The notes beneath the pieces are model-generated. The model saw only the letters and a program-made list of their open reading frames with translations, ran no database searches and had not been told where the DNA came from. From positions 15,037,313-15,101,312 of the forward strand of contig CM047428.1 of NCBI GenBank assembly GCA_026168455.1: a stretch of DNA of 64,000 nucleotides. Reading direction: 5' to 3'. This DNA is from Theocolax elegans. Lineage: Eukaryota > Arthropoda > Insecta > Hymenoptera > Cerocephalidae. The position numbers and the translations under genes are program-made. How positions within the stretch are numbered: the first letter of the stretch is position 1; each line of letters opens with the position of its first letter. Of the stretch, positions 32,566 through 45,200 are shown in pieces.

Positions 32566-35104
32566 ATTTGTATAAATAAATACTCGTATATAATATTTTA
32601 TATTTTAATTACAAGACAAACCTTGCGCATTTAAATCTGTTAGTGTGCTCGTGTATAAAAAAAATTAATGGATGATGTTTATGAGGACATTGTCTGCTTA
32701 GTTAAAAAGAAATTAATAATCACGATTGCGATAAATGAATCGATTGCGACCGAATAATACTTGCATAAGCGGTCAAGTATTGCGTAATTTCATTAGTACT
32801 CGGTTATTAAATAAATACTTTTTAAACAGGTCAAAAAAAAGGTAGCTTACTAAACGAGTAAGTGAATTAGCAACAATAAATTTTGACAAATTAGTGATCA
32901 TGTGAAATATAATTTCACGATTTAACACATCGCACTCTACGAGTTAATCGCTAAAATATACGCGCTCATTTATCGTAAAATTTACCGTTACGATATCTTA
33001 ATTTTAAGTTTGTGTTTATAAATAACCAATACACTGACTGTTTAACAACGAGGAATAATCTATATAGAGTTTTACAGAAATAACTATCGAGAATGAAATA
33101 TGTATAACATTTATCACCCGGAAAAAATATAACCAAACAGTAACAGCAGCAGTAGCGCACTCGAAGAATGTGAGCTCTCCTTATTAGATAGATCTTGACA
33201 CCAATTTTTTACAATTGCCCCGTGACAATTACCGATACATGCGCTGTATGTGCGTGAGAAACGTTCAGAAACCCTTTGTGTCTATAATACATACAACGAA
33301 GATAAAGATGCGCTTATATACGAAAAATAAAGCTCTGAAAGGTCTCTCAGTCGTCGAGGGTAATAAAAGTATTCTTGAAATAGGGTGAACGTGCGCGAGA
33401 GTTTTTTTTGCGTGATCCGAAAAGGAGACCAGACCACACATCCGTTATTGCTCGCATATGGAACTCGACGTGTGTATTATGTATCCAAACTGGTGGTGGT
33501 TCTGCTGCTCCTCGCGCAGCATGCGACATACATTCGTCATAATTGACACGATTGACCCGCAGTGACTCTCAAATAGGTTCGATCGTCGTGTGCTCGAGGC
33601 CGCGGTCGACGTCTCTCGTCTGCTCCAGTTTTATATCAATTCGCTCTTTCACTTCGCGCGCGCAATCCTGATGGGATATCCCAACCAAATCTTTCGGGAG
33701 CATCTACATTATGGTGCTGTAACTTTTTTTTTTGTATTTTTCAACACTGTCTATAGAGATGTTCACCCTTTGTCCTTTTTCTTTTAGATTACTTTTAGTG
33801 CGGCTGGACTCGCTGTTTACCGAGCGATTTATGTCTTGTTTATTAAAAATAGTTACAATTAAATTGCTACACCTATCGCTAGCAGGGTGTAGTATGCTAC
33901 ACTCGATTAATTCAGTTATTGACTCTATTAATTTTCATTACAATATATTTCAATTACTTGTATATATACACACGAATGAAATGTGACGAATTTAGTGGAA
34001 CATTGAACAGTACGAACAAATAAAATAAAATTCCTCTTACATAAAATAAAATAAATGTAACTTCACAAATGCGTTGGAGAGTATGTAAGATTCATTGCTT
34101 ACTAGACATCTTACGAGTATAACTTACTTATATCTTCCATTTGTGTACAGCTAGGGCATATAACCACATTAATTTTATTTAATTTATAATTGACCTTTGT
34201 GAGTGAGTTCTTTGAAGCAATGAATCGTGTGCTTCAAATTGATTCAATCATTGCCGAAAAGAAGTTACAGGAAGAGATATAGTATCAAACTTCAAATAAA
34301 ATATGACCTTTATTACCATGGTCTGAAATTTGAGAAACATATTTTGACAAGCTATCTGTGATTAAATATTAAATTTAACATAAAAATTTGTAACGATAAT
34401 CGAATTGCGCATTACTCTCATACACATAAAAGATCAGTTTGTTACTCTTAAGAGCGCGAAGGAAACTTTAAAAATAATTTAAATTTCAGTGTTGACATTT
34501 GATTAAGCGAGGTTAACCATAGGTGTAATCGTTGAGTTTATATATATATATATGTATATACCTTTGTGTGTGTGTATAAATTGAAGCAGCCACAAAATTG
34601 GTATAGCGCTTTGGAAGTCATGGTATAGACGTACACGCGATTAGTCGGCGAAACAGCTGGAAAGAAGGGAAGCCCCCGGCCGTCCAATACACCGCATAAA
34701 TAGACCTACGGCAGATGAAATCTCCACGTTCGGAATATTAAGTGCTCCGCGTGGAGGTTGCACACCGCAAGCAACCATATAACCACCCGCAGCGTTTCGT
34801 GAGCGCGCATTATCAGCTGACTTGCAATTTGCCAATGATGTTTTCATTTTTTTGCTACCATCGCACGTATAATATATATACGTCTACGATGTAATTGAAC
34901 TATTAATTAATCCACCGATGGATTATACGAATTAACCTTTAATTGTTCCATCAAACCATTATACAAATATTACTTGAACGTCCACCTTTATTTTACGTTT
35001 ACAAAAGTTAGAGATAAGCAACAACCATTCTTGAAATAGGATAATATTTATTAATTTTGAGTTCTATAAATAATAACGATTAACCAAATGTATTTGTCAT
35101 ATTA
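32566..35104. other. Intergenic DNA without recognised genes
   Basis: Mostly AT-rich. Two less AT-rich islands (about 33330-33700 and 34620-34830) have frames of 60-70 codons with no recognisable similarity; they may be regulatory or untranslated exons. No splice-supported gene model could be built. Confidence 0.45.
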
Positions 35105-35113
35105 AAAATAAAG

Positions 35114-35161
35114 GTATAGCCTGAGATAGGATGACAAAAAGTCATCGAAACGTCGCCATAT
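35114..35161 (+). ncRNA. Hammerhead-ribozyme-like motif (degenerate)
   Basis: GTATAGC at 35114-35120 can pair with GCCATAT at 35155-35161 (stem I, one A-C mismatch and one G-T). CTGAGA follows at 35121. Stem II is GATGAC (35130-35135) with GTCATC (35141-35146) and an A5 loop, then GAAA at 35147-35150 and CGTC ending at the expected cleavage base 35154. The string TCGAAACGTCGC is typical of the ribozymes of Penelope-like retroelements. The segment between stems I and II is CTGAGATAG rather than CTGANGA, so activity is doubtful. Confidence 0.5.
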
Positions 35162-35274
35162 AATTTTTAAATTGTGGTTAATTCACCAAGATCAACAAAT
35201 TCTTATTCCAAAAAATACAACTGCGTGGATGTCGGGAATAATAGATAACAATAATAAAACACACTTAGTACATA

Positions 35275-35743
35275 ATCTTACCAATAAAAAAAGGCGCAGA
35301 GATATTAAGTTTGCATATTGGTTTGAACACAATTCTCCATCAATATCGCACACAACTATCAAATTTAATTAAATTAAAATTAATATTATAAATTAAAAAC
35401 CGAATATAAACTAGAAGAGAAGAAATATTAAACAATTAAAATTAAAAAGTTAAAAAAATTAAAAACAATTAAAATTATAAGTCTCACTAGTGTATAGGAC
35501 TCCCTTCAGGGAGGTCCTCGTTTTCTTTTCAACATGTAAAGTGGAGGGTTGTGCGAAGGTAATAAGACCTTTTTAATTATAATTGTTTAATATTTCTTCT
35601 CTTCTAGTTTATATTCGGTTTTTAATCTTTAATATTAATTTTAATTTAATTAAATTTGATAGTTGTGTGCGATATTGATGGAGAATTGTGTTCAAACCAA
35701 TATGCAAACTTAATATCTCTGCGCCTTTTTTTATTGGTAAGAT
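35275..35743. repeat. 469-bp inverted repeat
   Basis: Left arm 35275-35460 starting ATCTTACCAATAAAAAAAGG and right arm 35570-35743 ending with the reverse complement; arms nearly identical. The loop holds the word AGGACTCCCTTCAGGGAGGT. It begins about 115 bp after the hammerhead-like motif, so it may be part of, or a rearrangement within, the same old retroelement. Confidence 0.85.
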
Positions 35744-37430
35744 GATAAAATATATGTAAACATTTCTTGAATTAATAATTACAATACATAATGACGTATA
35801 TAGCTAGTATTTTCTGAAATACTATATTATTTTATATCAACTACTTTAAAACATTAAGAAAATGTGTATATTTAATAAAGTAAAGTAATTTTGGTGTTCT
35901 TATATCGTATATTAATGATGATACAGAATTATAAGACACTATGAATAAAAAAAACCAGTGTAGTTTATTTACTTTCAAATACCTTAGAATTATAATTTGA
36001 GATGCGCTCGATGAGACCAACGGTAAAAAAAAAGGTGGGCTGCACTCCAATAGATACTGTTTTGCATTCGATCTATATCGGATGGCGCGTAGCCTCACGA
36101 ACACACGCTCACCGCAATGCATACCATACACACGATACACACATACCTATGTACAGTAATGCAGATTTAAATTTACCAAATATATTCATTACACGAATTT
36201 ATTGCGCTCGCGTGGATCAGCTGCGTGCCCGTGATTGAGCCAAAACTATTAACCGATTTCAAGGTAAATCGGTTAATAAAACTAAGAAAAATTCTCATAT
36301 ATAATATCTCTTTTCGTATATTTTTTTTTTAAAATAAAATTACTTAATCGTTGTAATAAAGTTATAATATAAGATAACTTTTTTTATATACCCAGTTATA
36401 CATCAATTGTGTAACATGATGACTTTGCTCATAGTTAATTTAAGCAATATAATAATGATTTAATCGTGCAAGTCATACAATGTGCATACGTTCGCTTGAA
36501 ATAAAATACGCGCAGAAGAACCGCTGGTGCAAGCTTTAACGGAATACTTTTTTTTTTTTAAATACTTTTTAGGTCTACTATCAGCAGAAAAAAATGAAAT
36601 TTATTTTCGAGTTGCAATATATATTATTTTTTATTATAATTAATGTGTTAATCCAATTTTGTGAATTTCTTATACAAGCGCAAGTTTTAGTCGAAATAAT
36701 TAAAAATTTTGACTATATCTATAATTTAAAATAATATAATTGTATGCTGTATATATTTAAGCACAAAAGTATAACAGTACAATTTGAAAAATAACGTGAG
36801 AATTAATATTAATTTGAAATACCCTATCATTTAGGTTACTTTTTCAAATGTTATATCGGAAGATTTTAATGTCTCGCTCAATCATTGAGTTGAATGACTT
36901 AGTGTCTTTTAACTTTGTTCAGTGCAGTGTCATAAATTTTTTACCATCCTCAGGATTCGATGGAAGAAGAAGTGACTCGGTCGACTTATTTTTAAGGCCG
37001 TCACGTCCTGACTAGTATACTGTATACGAGTCGAAATGAAACGGCTTCTGTTTAGGAGAGGTCTTCTCTCTTAAAACTTTTTTTGGTTACTTAGGGGAAT
37101 AGCTTCTCAAGAAGGGTGAAGAGAGAGTTAGAAGCTTTATATATGTTGACCTTCGCTGCTTCCTCGGGTGTACTTATTTTTGTCAAGAAGACATATTTTA
37201 ATCAATGAATTCTTTTGTTTCTTTTACGCGTACAAGTATAACAAGGTTATTTCCACTGTCAAAATGCTTATATATAGTACAGAATTTTGTATTTGTATGT
37301 AACAAATGTTTAAACGGTAAATATATGGTATAAATATATCTAAAATAACAACCGTATATATAGCTACGAATAATACTATATACGTATACTTTCAATATTG
37401 TTAGCAAATAAATAATATTAATTGAATTTA
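35744..37430. other. Intergenic DNA without recognised genes
   Basis: AT-rich; a short CpG-containing island around 36040-36250 and another near 36950-37130; no gene recognised. Confidence 0.5.
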
Positions 37431-38414
37431 GGGGACAAGCCTGGGTTAATATAAACTATTAATAGTTTTTTAAACAAATTATATTACTATTTATATTTAC
37501 TTTTGAATTTTTTAGGTAATTTATTTGTAACATAATTATTTTCATCTTACCGCAGGACATCTTAAGAACCACTTATCGAATAGGCTGAAATTTTTAGTAC
37601 AGTAATAGTAAAACATATGGTTCCACTTGTATAATTGAAACAAAATTTCAATGAAAGTCTAAATGTTTATTTTAAAAAATTATTTAGCTGCTTTTTACAC
37701 AATTTTTCAAATTTTTTAATTAAGGGGGTTCCATACTCAATTTTCGATAAATAATTAATAAAAAAGTAGAACAGTATGTGAAAAAATAAGAGAAGAGGCG
37801 TCTTCGTTTATTGACAATCCAACTGTGCGCTCAATTTTAGATTAAAGTCTTATTATTGAGTTTTCGAGAAAAGTCTTACCAAAAATATCAAATCGTTTCA
37901 CCTCGTTGAGGTTAGGTTCACTTTTTTGGTAAGACTTTTCTCAAAAATGCAATATAATTTTAATCTGAATTTCGGCACACAGTTATATTATCAATAAATG
38001 AAGGCGCCTCTTCTCTTACTTTTTCACATACTGTTTTATTTACAAATTTATTACTAATAATCGCGATTGCCGATAAGGTAGGGAGGATAAATATTGACTA
38101 TGACACCCCGTTAATTTGTTAGGAATAATTTTTTTATTAAAAAGTTACTGTTAAAGTTTCAGCCAATTCGATGAAATGGTTTCTGAAATATCCTACGGTA
38201 AGTCCATTATTATAGAAAAAAAATGAGAGTACGGAGTCTCATAATTAATTAAAATAGTTATATGTCACATATAAATTGGCCAAAACATTTTAAATAAAAG
38301 TTAATAATAAGATAATTTGTTTGAAAAATTAAGAATTATTTTCAATGGTTATGAAAAAATTATTAATTGTTAATATTGAATAGCTTTTTCAAATTTTAAT
38401 CCAGGTTTTTCCTC
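37431..38414. mobile_element. Palindromic MITE, GGGGACAAGCC family, copy 1
   Basis: The left end GGGGACAAGCCTGGGTTAAT has its imperfect complement at the right end (ATCCAGGTTTTTCCTC followed by TTAA). Internally, TTACCGCAGGA... ATAGGCTGAAA at 37552-37590 mirrors TTTCAGCC...CCTACGGTAAG at 38158-38203. It shares ends and interior with 43266-43941. A second MITE (37724-38110) is nested in it. Confidence 0.8.
37724..38110. mobile_element. Nested TTAA-flanked palindromic MITE
   Basis: 387 bp between exact TTAA at 37720-37723 and 38111-38114. It starts GGGGGTTCCATACTCAATTT and is palindromic inside: AATAAGAGAAGAGGCG near 37787 mirrors CGCCTCTTCTCTTA near 38005, and TTACCAAAAA mirrors TTTTTTGGTAA about the centre at 37905. 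The related copy at 43.27 kb lacks it, giving an empty site. Confidence 0.82.
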
Positions 38415-39362
38415 TTAATATACGTTAAACTCTGCAGGATATATAAAGCCAACTTAAATATTTCTATACCATCTTATTTTGATACTGCGCAAAATACAAA
38501 ATACTAATTGTTTCTTCGAAATCTTTGTTTTATCATTCGATACCACTAGAAATAAGCAATCAACAGTTCCAACTAATTTAACAGATAGGATTCAAGAAAA
38601 GGAATCATATAAAAAGTGCAAATGTTATAGATTTCAGTGGATTCGAGTTACCTTGGATGGACGTGTAAATTTAAGCAATAAAAATAAAACAGCAAACTTA
38701 TGATAATATGCAAATCGCTGCGTTGATAGACTATCAGAGAACACTCATACCGTATGATATATATCTTATAAAAGCATATGTACAATATATATATATATAT
38801 ATATATATTCTCGCGAAACGAATTATCGCATATCGTGACGTTATTAGTCCTTCCGTCTCTCAGTCACGGTGATATATCAAACGATTTGAAGAAAGCCGCC
38901 ACTGGTGTCTAGAATTACACATTCTGAGGTTCTCACTTGTAAGTTATGTCATATATTTACCACTGGATCTGCAACCGCGGATGTCGATGATGGGGTGTTG
39001 AATAAAGTAATGGCGCGCACGTGGTTTGTCATTGATTCTGATACTTGCTGTCGTCGTACTTTTGAATGTATATCGTGTAATCGCTTTTTTCTTCAATTCT
39101 AAACTGTAGAATATTTATGTTTTCATATTTTACTATATTGAGTCAAAAAAACATATTTAGTAATTTAAGAAAAGAAGTGATTACAGGATAAATTCGAAAG
39201 TGTGACAGATAAATATAGAGATACACAAAATAAATCTGATGCATCGTAAATATATGTAAGTATATTATTTTATCTTGTAAGATCTTGTACCATTGTGTTG
39301 TACTTGTGAGTCACTGTTTTATGATTATGTTTATAAAGTAATACAAAACGATATATTATATA

Positions 39363-39536
39363 ATGTACACACACCGTTAATTGAAACTTTGAATTTCCGG
39401 AAATGCCTATTTATTCGCGCCATCGTCCGTCGCGTATTAACAGCACTGCTAACCTCAGTTTTCACGCGACAGACGATGGCGCGAATAAATAGGCGTTTCC
39501 GGAAATTCAAAGTTTCAATTAACGGTGTGTGTACAT
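39363..39536. mobile_element. 174-bp hairpin MITE
   Basis: Arms of about 70 bp, starting ATGTACACACACCGTTAATT and including GGCGCGAATAAATAGGC, are almost perfectly complementary. A ~25-base loop around 39440-39465 separates them. CpG-rich compared with its surroundings. No coding capacity. Confidence 0.88.
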
Positions 39537-39941
39537 ATTATTGTTATTAAAAATAAAACGTTTCGAATTACTGAAATAATTTATAATTTTTATTGTGCAA
39601 ATTTAAATAATAAATACTTAAAATATGTTGAAGTTATAGAAATCTTATCGTGTAAAAAAGGTCCATATGTTTTTCGGTGTTTTCTAATTAATTTTTATTT
39701 TACTCGCCAAACAGAAACTTTGAACAAAAAAGTTAAAATCAAGCTTCAATACAATAAAAATGTATACTTCGTACAATAAAAATGTATACTTTTTTTTAAA
39801 GAGTTTTTAATTGTTTTTTTTTTTTAATTTTATCTAATATTACCTAATTTAATTGTTTAATTCTTGGAGCACATCCATATTAGATCCGACAAACCCATAG
39901 ACATTTATATGACAGTGTAAAATTAAAATTATAATTTTTAA

Positions 39942-40119
39942 GGAAGTTCCATGCTCAATATTGATTGATTAATTAATAAGAAAAAAAATAAAACATATAA
40001 TGTGAAATAATAAGAGGAAAGGCTTCTTTGTTTATTTTAGTAAAAACTCTTTTATTTACATTGCCGATTAGCGCGTTTGTCGGTAAGGTAGGAAGCATAC
40101 AAGTTGACTTTGATATCCC
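39942..40119. mobile_element. Short relative of the nested TTAA MITE
   Basis: After TTAA at 39938-39941 it reads GGAAGTTCCATGCTCAAT, then AATAAGAGGAAAGGCTTCTT and GGTAAGGTAGGAAGCATA, parallel to the outer portions of 37724-38110. The central hairpin is missing. The right TTAA is degraded to TTAT. Confidence 0.65.
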
Positions 40120-41111
40120 TTATGCAGTTTTTTTTAGATTATAAATTTTTTTTAATTTCGATAATTTCATAATTACAGCATTATCATGTGTAACGTACAA
40201 GTTAAACACTTTCCCACAATAGAACTTGTCGATTGAATAATAAATTTAATAATACATATAGTATATACAGAATAAGGTCAATGTTGAAGGAACATTTTTT
40301 TAGCTCTTATAGATATGTATATATATATATATATATATCTTCGTTTTTTGAAGAGTGCTTGCATTTACATGCATCACTATACTGCTTAAGGCATGAATTT
40401 AAATTGTTCGTTATAAAGTCTTACGCAATATGCGTATAGGAGAAATATTTTTTGCACAAAAATTATAAAACGAATGCCTCGCACGTATAGATTTCACAGA
40501 TGTACTGTCCACGTAATGAAATCGAATAATATATTATATGTAAATGATCGAATCGGCATTATAAAATAACCATAGTAACAATAATTCTATGAACACTGAT
40601 CAAAATGTAATGTTTATTTATATGCAAATGAGTATAATTCAAGAATTCAAAATCGATAAAGAATTAATGTCACGCTTATAAGAATCAATGGTCAATTAAC
40701 ACTTTAGATTGTATCAGCTGGAATGTAATAGAAGGACACGGTTCCCCAGTGTACAGGAAGTGTTGTTGCAAAAATGTCATTGATACCATTCACAAGGTAT
40801 AGATTTACTTTCCTCGATGTTTATTATTCACACAATTTAATATGTAGTATACGTAACAACGAGATACATATATATGTCTTGAGTTTTAAATAGAAATCGA
40901 AAGACACGTTGCGCTTTGTATAATCCAAGGAATTTTCGAGTCATTGAAACTAACGGAACTAGGTAATGTATAATTTTGGCTTTTTGAACTCTCATTAATA
41001 GTTGAAGTAGTTAGGTACTCTTGAAAATTTGTGTAATTAACCCGCGAATCGGCTAATTTACGAGCCAACGCGTTTTCTCTATATTAACTATACGTTCGTG
41101 CGTGAGACTGT

Positions 41112-41546
41112 TTAAGGTGGTTCTTGCCTTATATATATATAGACGTTTTTAAAAGTAATTATTATTTTTAGTTGCATCAACGTTATATATCAAATAGAGG
41201 TACAAATGGGAAAATCAAGAGTTTGAGAAGGAGTAATAATTTTTTATAAATAAATTCGTATAGCGGTTGCGCTGATATCGCTACCATATTAACAAAATTT
41301 CATGACAAAGTACCGGAATATTTTTTGTTTCTTAACCAAATCTAACGTATTTAGGCTCATTTTCTTCCTTAATGAGTAATTGGAATCACTGATAAAGCGT
41401 AAATTACAATTGTTTACTGAAATAATTTGAATAGCAAATTTTGTAAAAAATTTTTTTAGTACACAATTGTAATTTACGTTGTCAATAAAACTAAAAATAA
41501 TAAGTACATTTAAAAACGCCTATGTATAAGACAAGAACCACCTTAA
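41112..41546. mobile_element. TTAA-flanked palindromic MITE, GGTGGTTCTTG family
   Basis: The element is 41116-41542 with TTAA on both sides. It starts GGTGGTTCTTGCCTTATATA and ends with the complement. Arms of roughly 70-150 bp weaken towards the centre. TTAA duplications suggest mobilisation by a piggyBac-type transposase. Confidence 0.82.
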
Positions 41547-43265
41547 TACACTAAGAAAAGTAATTCTTTGGGAGAAAGAATCTTTTTTAACTGTTAAAGG
41601 GATGTAGTAGGTAATTACAGATTTCTATAATGCATTTTTCGTTATTTAAATTTGTTTTTGATTTTTAGATAATTATTACTGTCATCCCACATTTAATATG
41701 TATTAAAAAATACGCGATGATAAAAATAATGAGTAAATATCAACAAATTGTAAGTAAATAACGAAAAGTACGATATTATGTCGGTAAACGTGTAGTTTTG
41801 TCTAGACTACGACATCCTCTTAAGAAATGTGGATTGAAATACGACAAAAGTTACAAGACTTAATAATAACGTTTTCTATTACTTGATTTGGCAAGGTGCG
41901 CATTATATTTAAATTCTTTATAGTTAAGATGCGAACCATTTACAAGCATTGTGATTTTGATACGAGTTCAGTGAATTAATCAGTTTTGACAATTGACATG
42001 TATTAAATTTAAATTAAATATGATTATATCGAAGAAAATTAATAAGAATAAATAAATTAAAATTAAATTTTCTCATATATCTGTAAATAATAATTTATTT
42101 ATATTATAATTAATATCAAATAAGAGTTTTCCTAATTGCCATTATAAATTTTTTAAAAATGATTATTTTCTTCAAGTCATATTCTCTAACTATTAAGAAT
42201 TATATTATACTTTATATAAGATGATAAATATTTTTCTTACGCAAAAAAATGTTTGTAATAATAAAGAAACATTTCTTAACTATTAAGAAATCGACATCTG
42301 CTACAAATGAAATACAATTTTACGCTACGAAATTCTTGGTTTCTTTGAATGAAAGAATCGTTTTTCTCAGTGCACGCACTTGTAAACGTATAAATGCGCA
42401 AAGTCAAAAATTTTTACGTGATGGGATCGTTTGTTTATCGCCCTGTAGATCTATTATCACGTAGAAAAATAATTCACTTTCCAATCTTAGGTCATTGGCA
42501 TTCACCTTCATAACGTACGCAGTACAAAAATCACTCGAACATTCATCGATCCTTATACCGTTACCGATCAAGAGCAAGACTGTTATTTATCTTTCGTTTT
42601 TTTTTTACGACTGATGGCATACCTAAAATATGTACACTCGAACAATCTTCAAACCGGTTTCGACAAGAAAGGAGGAAAAAAATCGCCGTTGTGTAGTAAC
42701 CTACGTGTAAATTTACGAAACTCTTTAAAATAAGAAAGAAGAGCGGATCGGTTGCTTGGTTATTCTATGGTGGACTCGAAACGCCCCCGCGAGATGACAA
42801 TGGGCGTAGCTGCCAACGACAATTGAAATTAGTGACGTTAACATCTCGAGTATCTCAAGGTTCCTCGATTATTTGCGATCTCGTGTTACGCGTACGGGTT
42901 AACCGATTCAAAAAAATCGGAAGTATCTGGTTTGTAGGTTAATTACTTTGAGATTCGGATTGTACGAGTTGTGTTTTGGTAATAAAAATTTTTTTTTATA
43001 TGTTATAATTGTTTTGAATTTTTTGTATGTTTTTTTATAGAATGTGAATATACCCTGTACGAAATGAGATAAGAACGGATACTTGTTTTTATGACCAGTG
43101 TCTACAAGATTTAAAATACGGGCATTGATCTTCTGAGCAATAGGCACGTGTATTCCAATGATTTGAGAACAGTAAAGTGTACATAAAGAAGAATTTAATT
43201 TTTAATTCGTTTTTTTGTATAAGTTTTTGTGATAGATATCACGTATAATTAAATATAATGTTTAA
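41547..43265. other. Intergenic DNA without recognised genes
   Basis: AT-rich with one less AT-rich island at about 42640-42910 (CpG words, no codon pattern). Confidence 0.5.
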
Positions 43266-43941
43266 GGGGACAAACCTGGGTAAAATTTGAAAAAAGAAAA
43301 ATTAAATATTATATTAAAATTTTTTTTAAAGGTTGAAAACATATCTTAATTTTTTAAACAAATTGTATTATTATTAACTTTTATTTAAATTTTTGACCAA
43401 TTTACTCTCTACACTCCGTACTGTTTTTGCCGTTATGGATTTTTTTCCATTGTGGACTAAGCCCAGGATACCTCAGGAACCATGTTATCAAATAGACTGA
43501 AATTTTTAGTCACATTCAAATATAATTTTAATTCATTTGTGTGGCACAGATTTTCAATAAATGTCTACATGTTTAGTTTAAAAAATTATTTAACTTTTTT
43601 TATATAAATTTTCAATTTTTTAAAATATTTTGGTAAGAATAATTTTTTTATTAAAAAGATAAAGTTCTAGAAGTATCTTACGGTAATTCCATTATGCAAA
43701 AAAAATCTGAGTACGGAGAGTAAATTATCCAAAAAAATTTAAATAAAAGTTAATAATAAAAAAATACGATGACCGAGTTAGCTGTATAATAAGGCTTACG
43801 CGCCCATACTTGCGTAGGGCGCTATCGCGCCCTTTGATACAAGTTGTTTAAATAATTAAGAAAAGTTCTGAATTGTTATGAAAAAAATGATTAATTATTT
43901 ATATTGAATAGCTTTTATCAATTTTAACCCAGGCTTGTCCC
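43266..43941. mobile_element. Palindromic MITE, GGGGACAAGCC family, copy 2
   Basis: Starts GGGGACAAACCTGGGTAAAA after TTAA (43262-43265) and ends AACCCAGGCTTGTCCC. It matches copy 1 at 37431-38414 through most of its length but lacks the nested MITE. It carries an extra GC-rich stretch of about 80 bp (43770-43850) with the hairpin GGGCGCTATCGCGCCC, absent from copy 1. Confidence 0.82.
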
Positions 43942-44644
43942 ATTATCTTCTAAAATGGTACTTCCTGTAGGAAAACAATAGATAAATATTAATTCATCAT
44001 TTAATATCTATATACCATAACTGTTCATGTAAGTGGTTTTTTCAATGATTTTAAATATATACATATAAGTAAAAAAGTCTTTTCCTTTGCAAAACGAAAT
44101 ACTTACTCTTATACTGTTATATATACACATAATTTAATACCAAAAAGCGTTAAATATATATGAAAAATCTTTTATAATAGTTTCTTGATTGTAATAATAA
44201 AAATAAGAGGTATATTCTATTATACAATTATATAAAACAAGTTTTTTCTTATTAAAAAAGTTATTGATTAAATGTATTTAAATTAATGTGTTCTAGATTC
44301 TGGTGTTTCATATATGCATATATACAACAAGTTTACTGAAAGTTTGCGTAATAGATCGTAAGCGATTGATACATCACGATGATCAATTCAAGTACCAATT
44401 TATCTAGTAAATAAATTAAATAACCCAATTATGAAAACTTGGTCTGACAAATTATGCCGTATTACATACATCATTTTCTCATATTGTTCTCATATTTATT
44501 TTTCACTAATTAAAAAATAGTATTAATCGGATTCCATTTGTTAAGTAATAAATAAATTACTTCAATAAAATAAGCCAACAATATGTCCATGATTTGATTT
44601 TTTAAATCGATCTTTCGGAGGCAACGGGAAAAAGAAATCCGCAG

Positions 44645-44708
44645 ATTTTTTCGACAACGTTTCGTTGGATGTGATCTGCCAACCTCTTCAGGCTGTTTAT
44701 TAAAAAAT
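44645..44708 (-). ncRNA. Hammerhead-ribozyme-like motif (minus strand)
   Basis: Read on the - strand: CTGAAGA (44691-44685, a fit to CUGANGA), stem II GTTGG with CCAAC around a 10-base loop (one extra G before the stem), GAAA (44663-44660), then CGTTGTC whose last C is the expected cleavage site (44653). ATTTTTTA (44708-44701) can pair with the AAAAAAT that follows the cleavage site, leaving an internal loop in stem I. These are features of Penelope-type ribozymes. No PLE protein is recognisable nearby. Confidence 0.45.
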
Positions 44709-45099
44709 AACAATTTTAAATACGGAAATTAAAAATCGCACACTGAAAACACCGCAATCAACAAATCAAATGGAAAATTAAAGTACCTTTAATCGGCTAA
44801 ACCGACATATCCAGTGGTTGAATATGCCCATGACTTACTCACAGATAAAACGTTTGTGGCTTGTTTGTTAAAGCTCCTCCTTAAAAAAATTACTTATAAT
44901 AAATATTCGGTTATTGGATTATTAAAAAAGAGTCACTACATCGAAATTTGTATTTTTATTAGGGCATTTTTAATGAATTATGCACTTCCCGGGATAAAAG
45001 TTGTTGCTCGAGTTTTAGCGATTTAATTTTTATATTTCAATTTAATTAAATTTGATTATATTAGAAAAAAAGGTTAAACTAAGTGTTCAAAACAAAAAA

Positions 45100-45200
45100 A
45101 TAAGTCTACGATGAATAAAATATGTCTACGAGGAATAAAATGGGTGTACGGGGAATAAAATGAGTCTACGGGGAATAAAGTGATCAAAGAAATAAAATGC
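45100..45200. repeat. Minisatellite, ~22-bp unit
   Basis: Four to five diverged copies of a unit containing GTCTACG(A/G)(G/T)GAATAAAAT. Confidence 0.8.
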
